Assembly: GCA_002452295.1 (NCBI GenBank)
Contig: DKEX01000140.1
Location: 35,033-41,287, forward strand
Length of the DNA stretch: 6,255 nt
Direction: 5' to 3'
Source: Firmicutes bacterium UBA6811
Lineage (GTDB): Bacteria; Bacillota; SHA-98; UBA4971
Numbering within the stretch: the stretch's first letter is position 1; each line of letters starts with the position of its first letter. Of this stretch, positions 1 to 4,676 are shown in pieces. The translations under genes were made by a program, and so were the position numbers. The notes beneath the pieces are model-generated. The model had not been told where the DNA came from. It made no database searches and saw only the letters and a program-made list of their open reading frames with translations.

Positions 1-389
1 GCCTTGAAGTCCCAGACGAGGTAGCTCATGATGAAGGCCCCCACTACCGCCAGAGCCACGTCGTACCATGCAAGCCTGCGCGCGCCCTTGCGCGACGCGG
101 GATAGAGGAGGTATGCCAGGAGCACCCCGAACCCCAGGTGAACAGCCCTCTGCATCTGCGCCGGGAGCACGCCGAAAGCTGCGGTGTACAGTTGGAACAG
201 GGAGAACGCGATAGCAATGACGCTGATGACCACCGAGTACACCCCGGGGATCCTCCGGTAGGCGGACTCCCTGTCGTACTTCATCAAGATCTCTTCGATC
301 TCCGCCTGGCTCAGGGCCTCGCTTTCCACCCCGCCTGAAGCCGGGGGGCTCGCTTTCTCGGCCTTCTCTATCTTCTCATCCACCAGCAT
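1..389 (-). CDS. TRAP transporter fused permease (DctQM-type 4TM/12TM fusion), N-terminal part, truncated by window edge
   Basis: This is the membrane component of a TRAP (tripartite ATP-independent periplasmic) transporter in which the small and large permease subunits are fused, the form that partners TAXI binding proteins. About 129 codons are visible. I read them from an ATG at 389-387, which lies just behind a G-rich ribosome site (complement of 391-396). A charged cytoplasmic head of roughly 45 residues contains the segment EIEEILMKYDRES. It is followed by the family-typical stretch RRIPGVYSVV, a first membrane helix (IAIAFSLFQLYTA), the signature FGVLPAQMQRAVHLGFG, a second helix ending LLYP, and a third starting near WYDVALAVVGAFI. 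This order matches the N-terminus of TRAP 4TM/12TM fusion proteins. The start overlaps the upstream DUF1850 gene by 22 nt, implying translational coupling. The remaining helices lie outside the window. The substrate cannot be read from this part. Confidence 0.9.
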   Translation of the reverse strand, partial: MLVDEKIEKAEKASPPASGGVESEALSQAEIEEILMKYDRESAYRRIPGVYSVVISVIAIAFSLFQLYTAAFGVLPAQMQRAVHLGFGVLLAYLLYPASRKGARRLAWYDVALAVVGAFIMSYLVWDFK

Positions 390-937
390 CTCCCCCTGAA
401 CAAGAGTGCCAGCACGGAGGCGCGGACCACTTTCACGCTGAGCGCCGTCCCCGGCTTCGCCAGGTCCGCCAGCATCATCGTCTTGCCCTCGAGCACCAGC
501 GCGTGCCTGGGCAGTGGGCTCACACACAGAACCAGCTCGCCGATACGCCGGTGCATCCCGGTGATACGGATCTTGCCGTCTTCGAGGACGAACCGGGCGC
601 CATCGTCGGCGGTCGTCGGCAGCCCAGCCCCGAAGGACTCGTATGCCGTCTCCACGAGGTAGATGTCGAGGTCAGGGCCGGCTGTGAACACCTCGCGGAC
701 CAGCGTCCTCTCCACCGAATGGACGAACCTCACCTCGAACCTGCTTTGCAGCCTCACTGGAGCCGAATAGAGCAGCCTCCCGGTCCGCCATCCTCTCACC
801 TCGAGAACCACGAACGCGGGCACGAATGCTGCTGCCGCCCCCGCAAGAACGGCTAGCACCAGGGCGGCCAGAGCGCCGCCCTGGTGCCAGGTGAGCCTCG
901 GTCCACGCCCGCCCTGGACGTAGCCGTAGCCACTCAT
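368..937 (-). CDS. DUF1850 domain-containing protein of a TAXI-TRAP operon
   Basis: A 189-residue protein of the DUF1850 family, whose molecular role is unknown. Family members are repeatedly found beside TAXI binding proteins and fused TRAP permeases, exactly as here, so an accessory role in that transporter is a reasonable inference. A short cytoplasmic head is followed by one hydrophobic segment at about residues 21-45 (ALAALVLAVLAGAAAAF), which is an anchor or uncleaved signal. The family core then shows FVHSVERTLVRE at 71-82 and YESFGAGLP at 99-107, the two stretches by which I recognise it. The C-terminus is basic and aromatic (RGRCWWMRR). The start at 937 is 4 nt after the binding-protein stop. 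The upstream sequence has only a weak AAGTAGG-like ribosome site, so expression probably depends on coupling. The end overlaps the permease start by 22 nt. Confidence 0.85.
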   Translation of the reverse strand: MSGYGYVQGGRGPRLTWHQGGALAALVLAVLAGAAAAFVPAFVVLEVRGWRTGRLLYSAPVRLQSRFEVRFVHSVERTLVREVFTAGPDLDIYLVETAYESFGAGLPTTADDGARFVLEDGKIRITGMHRRIGELVLCVSPLPRHALVLEGKTMMLADLAKPGTALSVKVVRASVLALLFRGRCWWMRR

Positions 938-941
938 CTGC

Positions 942-1901
942 CTACTTCACGACACCCTTCTCCTTGAAGTACTTCTCCGAGCCCGGATGCAACGGAGTGC
1001 TAACGCCTGCAAGGGCGCCCGCAACGGTTATCTCCTTGCCCTTCGCGTGGGCCTGCGTGAGCTCGGGCAGGTTCTCGAAGAGCGCGCGGGTCATATCGTA
1101 CACGAGGCCCGCATCAAGGTCCGACCGGGCGATGAGCACGGCCTGCACGGCGACGGTCTTTGCGTCCTCCGTCTGGTTGATATACGTGCCCGCGGGGATC
1201 ACGGCCTTGCCGTAGAATCCGTACTTGTCGTGCAGCTTCTTGTACATGTCATCGGGAACCTGGACGATCTTGATCTTGTGCTGCGTCGCCACGTCCTGGA
1301 TCCCCGCGTTCGGTATGCCAGCCGTGACGAAGAACGCGTCGATGTGCTTGTCCTTGAACGCCTCCGCCGACTCGGCAAAGCTCAGGTACTGCACCTGGCC
1401 GAGGTCCTTGTAGGTCAGGCCGTACGCCTCCAGAATCTGCCTCGCGTTTGCCTCGGTGCCGCTGCCCGGCGCGCCCACTGACACCCTCTTGCCCTTCAGG
1501 TCGGCCACGGAGTTTATCCCGGAGTCAGCGCCCGCTACGATCTGGATGAGCTCCGGGTAAAGCGACGCTATCACGCCGAAGCTCTGCAGCTTTCCGTCCT
1601 TCTCGAAGAACTCCGTGCCGTTCCACGCGTAGTCTGCCGTGTCGGTCTGCACCAGCGCGAGATCGACTTCCTTCTTGTGGATCATCCTCAGGTTCGCGAT
1701 CGAGGCGCCTGTGCTCTGGACGGTGATGTTGACGCTCTTGACCTTCCCGTTGATGAGCTGGGCCATCGCCCCGCCCAGCGGGTAGTAGGTACCTGCCGTT
1801 CCTCCGGTTGCCATGACGAGCTGAGCCACGGCGGCAAACGATGAGGACGCGACTGCGAGCACAAGACACAGGGTGACTGCGGCCAGAACCACTCTTCTCA
1901 T
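942..1901 (-). CDS. TAXI family TRAP transporter solute-binding subunit
   Basis: The extracytoplasmic substrate-binding subunit of a TRAP transporter, TAXI subfamily; it would deliver substrate to the fused permease two genes downstream. The length is 319 aa, typical for the family. Residues 1 to about 23-26 form a type I signal peptide (MRRVV, hydrophobic core, SFAAVA) with no lipobox cysteine. The mature part opens with the family hallmark MATGGTAGTYYPLGG (30-44). It continues with DLALVQTD (80-87), YPELIQIV (115-122), LKGKRVSVGAPGSGTEANA (135-153) and the C-terminal TPLHPGSEKYFKEKG (302-316). An in-frame ATG farther upstream (2030) would add a hydrophilic tail before the signal peptide. 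I prefer 1901 because a GAGGAGGAGG ribosome site lies 9 nt before it and the signal peptide then begins at residue 1. The ligand is not predictable; TAXI proteins are linked to glutamate and dicarboxylates such as 2-oxoglutarate in a few studied cases. Confidence 0.94.
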   Translation of the reverse strand: MRRVVLAAVTLCLVLAVASSSFAAVAQLVMATGGTAGTYYPLGGAMAQLINGKVKSVNITVQSTGASIANLRMIHKKEVDLALVQTDTADYAWNGTEFFEKDGKLQSFGVIASLYPELIQIVAGADSGINSVADLKGKRVSVGAPGSGTEANARQILEAYGLTYKDLGQVQYLSFAESAEAFKDKHIDAFFVTAGIPNAGIQDVATQHKIKIVQVPDDMYKKLHDKYGFYGKAVIPAGTYINQTEDAKTVAVQAVLIARSDLDAGLVYDMTRALFENLPELTQAHAKGKEITVAGALAGVSTPLHPGSEKYFKEKGVVK

Positions 1902-1910
1902 TACTCTCTG

Positions 1911-1920
1911 CCTCCTCCTC
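1911..1920 (-). promoter_or_regulatory. Ribosome binding site that fixes the TAXI protein start
   Basis: Read on the minus strand the bases are GAGGAGGAGG, a near-perfect Shine-Dalgarno sequence ending 9 nt before the ATG at 1901. It decides between the start at 1901 and the longer reading from 2030, which would place this ribosome site inside the coding region and a charged tail before the signal peptide. Confidence 0.75.
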
Positions 1921-1966
1921 ATGACGTGTGGGGCTTTCGCAGAATTACTCTGTTCATCATTCGACG

Positions 1967-1978
1967 CATCGTGCGATG
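1967..1978. promoter_or_regulatory. Small palindrome, possible operator
   Basis: CATCG-TG-CGATG is a perfect dyad with 5-nt arms and a 2-nt centre. It lies about 65 nt upstream of the TAXI gene start, in the less G+C-rich promoter zone. Its position and symmetry suit a dimeric repressor or activator site, but a dyad this short can arise by chance. The assignment is inference. Confidence 0.25.
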
Positions 1979-2225
1979 TTCCTTCCCTCAATCGATCAGA
2001 TAGATCACGCACACCACACTTTCGGCACAACGAGGGCCGCAGCCTCCAGCGCGAAGCAGGAAAAGGGCACGCGAAGCCGAATACCTGCAGGGGCGCGGCC
2101 CATGTGGCCAGCCAGACACCCGGCGGCCTCGAGGCGAGGCGGCACCCTCCACCGCGTCCAAACCTTCGTGGAGAGGCGCGGGGCAGAGCGCGGCAAGGCG
2201 AGACAAGGTGGAACGAGACGAGACA

Positions 2226-2250
2226 CGCTACGCCATAGTGCGACGTAGCG
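2226..2250. repeat. Inverted repeat upstream of oadB
   Basis: CGCTACG (2226-2232) and its exact complement CGTAGCG (2244-2250) are separated by 11 nt. In RNA this would be a 7-bp hairpin about 60 nt before the oadB start; in DNA it could be a regulator site. No run of T follows, so it does not look like a terminator. Confidence 0.4.
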
Positions 2251-2259
2251 CGGCTGTTC

Positions 2260-2277
2260 GTGGCGGTATGTGGCGGT
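2260..2277 (+). repeat. Two direct copies of GTGGCGGT with 10-nt period
   Basis: GTGGCGGT occurs at 2260-2267 and again at 2270-2277, one helical turn apart, and ends 35 nt before the oadB start codon. The spacing would place two identical half-sites on the same face of the DNA. This could be a regulator site, or simply slippage in G+C-rich spacer DNA. Confidence 0.35.
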
Positions 2278-2312
2278 GCGAGCGGAACCGGAATGCGTGC
2301 TGAAGGGGGCTG

Positions 2313-3419
2313 GTGACACTGAAGGAACTCCTCGTTGGTATCCGCGGGCTTGGTTTTGAAAACATCGTCATGTTCGCCATCGGTGGTTTTCTCATATACC
2401 TTGCCGTGAAGCGTGACTACGAACCCATGCTGCTACTGCCCATCGGGTTCGGCGCCATCCTCGCGAACATCCCGTTCACATCGGTGCTTGGCGAGCATGG
2501 CGTCCTCGACCTGCTCTACAGGGCCGGTATCAAAACCGAGCTTTTCCCCATCCTGATCTTCGTCGCCATCGGCGCGATGATCGACTTCACGCCGCTCCTC
2601 CAGAGGCCGGAGACCCTGCTATTCGGGGCCGCCGCGCAATTTGGCGTGTTCGCCACGATGGTCGTTGCGTCGTATCTCGGCTTCAGCTTGAAAGAGGCAG
2701 CCTCCATAGGCATCATCGGCGCAGCCGACGGCCCGACATCCATCTACGTCGCAACCAAGTTCGCAAGCCACCTCCTGGCACCCATATCCGTCGCCGCATA
2801 CTCCTACATGGCCCTGGTGCCCATCATCCAGCCCCCGGTGGTGAAGGCCCTTACCACCCCCGCCGAGCGGCGGATACGCATGGACACGAAGGAGGTCAAG
2901 GTGCCGCAGATCGTACGGATCCTGTTCCCAGTGGGCGTGACTCTGGTGGCAGGCATCATCGCCCCCATCAGCGTCGCCCTTGTGGGCATGCTCATGTTCG
3001 GCAACCTCGTCAGGGAAAGCGGGGTGCTCGACAGGCTGTCCAAGGCGGCCCAGAACGAGCTCGCGAATCTGGTGACGCTTCTCCTCGGCATCACCATCGG
3101 CTCGTCGATGCAGGCTGAGTCGTTCCTCAATTACAGGACCCTCCTCATAATGGGCATGGGCCTGCTCGCGTTCGTATTCGACACCGGGGGCGGCGTGCTG
3201 TTCGCAAAGGCCATCAATCTCGCGCTGCGCCGCAAGATCAACCCGATGATAGGAGCCTGTGGAATCTCGGCGTTCCCCATGTCGGCCCGGGTCATCGCAA
3301 AGATGGCTCTCAAGGAGGATCCGACGAACTACATCGTGATGCATGCCGTCGGGGCGAACGTGGCCGGGCAGATCGCGTCCATCGTCGCAGGTGGAGTGAT
3401 CCTGGCGCTCGTGGCCTGA
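2313..3419 (+). CDS. Sodium ion-translocating decarboxylase subunit beta (OadB/GcdB/MmdB family)
   Basis: A 368-residue polytopic membrane protein that couples decarboxylation of a carboxybiotin-bound acyl group to Na+ export in oxaloacetate, glutaconyl-CoA or methylmalonyl-CoA decarboxylases. It is recognisable from end to end: DYEPMLLLPIGFG (35-47), GAADGPTSIY (136-145), DTGGG (290-294), NPMIGACGISAFPMSARV (310-327) and VGANVAGQI (346-354). The ion-pathway residues established for Klebsiella OadB appear conserved: Asp139 (D203 there), Tyr165 (Y229), Asn310 (N373), Gly314 (G377), Ser319 (S382) and Arg326 (R389). The protein should therefore be functional. It starts with GTG; the ribosome site AAGGGGG at 2303-2309 is only 3 nt away, which is unusually close. 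An OadG-like gene follows 16 nt after the stop. No alpha (carboxyltransferase) or biotin-carrier gene is in the window, so the decarboxylase type and substrate remain open. Confidence 0.95.
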   Translation: MTLKELLVGIRGLGFENIVMFAIGGFLIYLAVKRDYEPMLLLPIGFGAILANIPFTSVLGEHGVLDLLYRAGIKTELFPILIFVAIGAMIDFTPLLQRPETLLFGAAAQFGVFATMVVASYLGFSLKEAASIGIIGAADGPTSIYVATKFASHLLAPISVAAYSYMALVPIIQPPVVKALTTPAERRIRMDTKEVKVPQIVRILFPVGVTLVAGIIAPISVALVGMLMFGNLVRESGVLDRLSKAAQNELANLVTLLLGITIGSSMQAESFLNYRTLLIMGMGLLAFVFDTGGGVLFAKAINLALRRKINPMIGACGISAFPMSARVIAKMALKEDPTNYIVMHAVGANVAGQIASIVAGGVILALVA

Positions 3420-3435
3420 GCCGGTATCCAGAGAG

Positions 3436-3636
3436 ATGAGAGAGGAAGGAGGAAGCGGCTGGCCCCTTGCGTGGAGGTGGCGGAAGACGCGAGGAGACCG
3501 ACGGCCGCACCGCAACATGACTGCAGTGGTCCGGAGCTGGCAGGTGCTTTGCATCGGCATGGCGACGATATTCGGGGTGATCCTGATCTTCTACGGTATG
3601 GTCAAAGCGATGCTCAGAATATGGCGCGAGGACTGA
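3436..3636 (+). CDS. Small OadG-like gamma subunit of the sodium-pumping decarboxylase (start uncertain)
   Basis: A tiny single-helix protein following oadB in the same direction. In the 66-aa reading, residues about 37-59 (VLCIGMATIFGVILIFYGMVKAM) form one membrane helix that contains the GMxxIF pattern of OadG/gamma subunits. A short basic and acidic tail (RIWRED) follows. In studied enzymes OadG helps assemble alpha and beta; its longer zinc-binding C-terminal domain is missing here. The start is doubtful. ATG 3436 gives an odd Arg/Trp/Gly-rich head and has only AGAGAG before it. ATG 3517 gives a 39-aa protein beginning just before the helix, as is usual in the family, but has no ribosome site at a normal distance. 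I list the longer frame and regard 3517-3636 as the certain part. The family call rests on position plus one helix, so it is moderate. Confidence 0.6.
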   Translation: MREEGGSGWPLAWRWRKTRGDRRPHRNMTAVVRSWQVLCIGMATIFGVILIFYGMVKAMLRIWRED

Positions 3637-3681
3637 AGACGCATCGCCGGCCGACGGCTTCCGGGGCGCGTCGTCCGCGAC

Positions 3682-3703
3682 AGCCTCGTGTTGTTACGAG
3701 GCT
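3682..3703. terminator. Hairpin between converging genes, possible bidirectional terminator
   Basis: AGCCTCGT (3682-3689) and ACGAGGCT (3696-3703) are perfectly complementary around a 6-nt loop. The hairpin lies 45 nt after the OadG-like stop and covers the last bases of the converging DUF3006 gene. Its place between two gene ends is what a terminator would have. There is no T-run on either side, so intrinsic termination would be weak; it may instead protect the 3' end of the RNA. Confidence 0.45.
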
Positions 3704-3926
3704 ACAGGCCCTTCGAGACCAGCTTCTTGAGCAGGTTCTCCACCCGCTGCTTCGCAGCCGCGGTGGCTTCCTCGTCGGGCTCGACGCGGATCTTTAAGAT
3801 CATCCCCTCCCGCACACCCTCGGGAAGCGCCCGAACCGGCCACAGGATCGCGTCGGTCTCCGACTCGCGCACCAGGAGCACAGCCGTCCCTCCCTCGACT
3901 CTATCCACGGTCACCCTGATCTCCAT
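3702..3926 (-). CDS. DUF3006 domain-containing protein
   Basis: A 74-residue soluble protein of the DUF3006 family, function unknown. The N-terminal half has the family pattern of a beta strand with VDRVEGGTAVLL (7-18), then a short conserved region around ALPEGVREGMILKI (33-46). A charged helical C-terminus follows (EATAAAKQRVENLLKKLV). The length is normal for the family. The start at 3926 is well supported by AGGAGG (complement of 3935-3940) at 8-nt spacing. In Bacillota such genes often lie beside a metallo-beta-lactamase-fold hydrolase; none is adjacent here. The gene converges on the decarboxylase pair and is probably a single-gene transcript. Its presence mildly supports a Bacillota-like source. 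Confidence 0.75.
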   Translation of the reverse strand: MEIRVTVDRVEGGTAVLLVRESETDAILWPVRALPEGVREGMILKIRVEPDEEATAAAKQRVENLLKKLVSKGL

Positions 3927-4132
3927 CCGCGCATCCTCCTCACCTTCATTAGCGGGAGTTCGACGCTACTTGAGCCTGTATCCTTCTATTACCACACTGA
4001 CGACTGGATTCCTTCCACCCCGGGGGGGGACGTTTCACGCAGCAGCGCGGCAGCTTTCGCGTCCCGATGGCGTTCCGACTGAACCTGGTAGCTCACCAGC
4101 ACATCTGAAGTCGGTGCGGTCGTTCAAACGGG

Positions 4133-4162
4133 TGAGGTGAGATGAGATGAGATGAGATGAGA
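4133..4162 (+). repeat. TGAGA pentanucleotide microsatellite
   Basis: Five perfect adjacent copies of TGAGA occupy 4138-4162, preceded by one degenerate copy (TGAGG, 4133-4137). The tract is outside any gene and about 200 nt upstream of the predicted livK promoter. Tracts of this kind can change copy number by replication slippage. Confidence 0.85.
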
Positions 4163-4173
4163 GATCTGTAGGG

Positions 4174-4195
4174 CAAGTGTCAGACAAGTATCAGA
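4174..4195 (+). repeat. Tandem 11-nt repeat containing a palindrome, possible regulator site
   Basis: CAAGTGTCAGA (4174-4184) is followed directly by CAAGTATCAGA (4185-4195), differing in one base. Across the junction lies the 9-nt palindrome TGTCAGACA (4178-4186), whose GT-nnn-AC core resembles sites bound by FadR-type GntR regulators. Both the repeat and the palindrome are seen directly; the regulator class is a guess. Confidence 0.45.
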
Positions 4196-4235
4196 AAAGA
4201 GTTCCGGCAAAGAGGAATCATCGTGCTAATGGAGA

Positions 4236-4277
4236 ATACCGACTGAAGGTTGAACCCGCGCCGAGTTCTCTCGGTAT
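4236..4277. repeat. Inverted repeat with a competing inner hairpin
   Basis: ATACCGA (4236-4242) is exactly complementary to TCGGTAT (4271-4277), 28 nt apart. Within it, CCGAG-TTCT-CTCGG (4261-4274) is a compact hairpin that uses part of the same right arm, so the two pairings exclude each other. No T-run follows. Its role is unknown; it lies upstream of the predicted promoter. Confidence 0.35.
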
Positions 4278-4363
4278 GGGGTCTGGGCGTTGCAGCATTG
4301 CCGACATCTTGTGGCTACTCCCATTTCCCGGCGTCAGGTGAGGACTACCAACCCAACTCTAGG

Positions 4364-4393
4364 TTGACTGTGTAAGAGCTGGTGTGATACAGT
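4364..4393 (+). promoter_or_regulatory. Predicted sigma70-type promoter for the liv operon
   Basis: TTGACT (4364-4369) matches the -35 consensus at five of six bases. After an 18-nt spacer, TACAGT (4388-4393) matches the -10 at four of six, and it is preceded by TG one base upstream (extended -10). The following DNA is A/T-rich. Transcription would start near 4400, leaving about 275 nt of leader. A CATAAT at 4643-4648 could be a later -10, but I see no -35 at the right distance. Confidence 0.5.
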
Positions 4394-4399
4394 TTACAA

Positions 4400-4676
4400 A
4401 ATAGATTGTCCCAGTAGTGCCTGGTTCCGCGGGTCGTGGTGGCCAACTGGAAACTCGCATCGCGGATGCTACGGCATCTGGCGTATGTGTGGTGGCTGCC
4501 GAGGCAACGAGAAGCGACCTCGGGTGAGCCGGAAGATCTCGGGTCTTCTCACCGCAGAAAGGGGGCGACAGAAGAGGTAGAAAAGCAGATTCAGCGGAAG
4601 ACGCGTTGAGGGGCATTCGACGGGCGAGAAGCATGAGAAACGCATAATCAACACAAAACTAAGGGGGTACTGAGCA
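4400..4676 (+). promoter_or_regulatory. Structured 5' leader of livK, candidate RNA regulator
   Basis: If the promoter call is right, this leader is unusually long and dense in pairings. CCAGT (4411-4415) pairs ACTGG (4446-4450). GCATC-GCG-GATGC (4457-4469) competes with GATGC-TACG-GCATC (4465-4478), which share their middle arm. CCGAGG (4499-4504) pairs CCTCGG (4518-4523). GGTGA/TCACC plus GAAGA/TCTTC form a bulged hairpin at 4523-4553. The livK ribosome site AAGGGGG (4661-4667) is free in this picture. I did not recognise a known riboswitch or T-box; the phrase TGGTTCCGCG at 4422-4431 is only T-box-like and is badly placed. There is no T-run that would mark an intrinsic terminator. The function is inference. 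Confidence 0.35.

Larger units (their letters stand above)
1902..2312. promoter_or_regulatory. Divergent intergenic region between the TRAP operon and oadB
   Basis: This 411-nt stretch separates two divergently transcribed operons and must hold both promoters. I see no gene in it: the open frames on both strands lack family resemblance, have no good ribosome site, and overlap one another. The part nearest the TRAP operon (about 1935-2010) is the least G+C-rich and the likeliest promoter zone, but I could not pick a -35/-10 pair that matches the consensus on either strand. The centre (2030-2220) is very G+C-rich, with purine-rich direct repeats such as GAGGCGAGGC. The part nearest oadB carries an inverted repeat and a 10-nt periodic repeat, listed separately. 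Confidence 0.6.
3927..4676. other. 750-nt non-coding region between DUF3006 and livK
   Basis: I find no convincing protein gene here. The open frames on the minus strand between 4359 and 4654 overlap one another and encode compositionally odd peptides with no family likeness. Contents in order: the DUF3006 ribosome site and presumed promoter (3930-4010); a run of eight G at 4022-4029 after four C; a TGAGA microsatellite; an 11-nt tandem repeat; an inverted repeat at 4236-4277; a promoter at 4364-4393; and the structured livK leader. The last four or five elements suggest a real control region rather than decayed coding DNA. Confidence 0.6.

Noticed and set aside
2126..2135. Perfect 10-nt palindrome GCCTCGAGGC
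   Set aside because: A palindrome this short is expected by chance at roughly this frequency in a few hundred bases of G+C-rich DNA, and nothing else marks it as an operator.
1873..2319. Several open frames on both strands across the divergent intergenic region
   Set aside because: They arise from high G+C content, encode Arg/Pro/Ala-rich low-complexity peptides, and overlap one another and the neighbouring gene start.
2619..3560. Long minus-strand open frame opposite oadB
   Set aside because: Its product is His/Asp/Gly-rich, an artefact of reading the complement of a conserved membrane protein gene whose own frame is strongly supported.
4022..4029. Run of eight G after four C, considered as a sign of a frameshifted gene
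   Set aside because: Neither flank shows recognisable coding sequence, so there is no gene to be broken; it may only be an error-prone homopolymer.
4422..4431. T-box-like phrase TGGTTCCGCG
   Set aside because: It differs from the T-box core TGGNACCGCG, lies only about 20 nt after the predicted transcription start, and no specifier stem or downstream terminator accompanies it.
4633..4648. ATG with three further codons then stop, just before livK, considered as a leader peptide
   Set aside because: Only four codons long, no branched-chain amino acid codons, and no associated terminator.
4359..4654. Overlapping minus-strand open frames in the livK leader
   Set aside because: No ribosome site, no family likeness, overlapping frames of similar length, and they run opposite to the well-supported liv promoter and gene.
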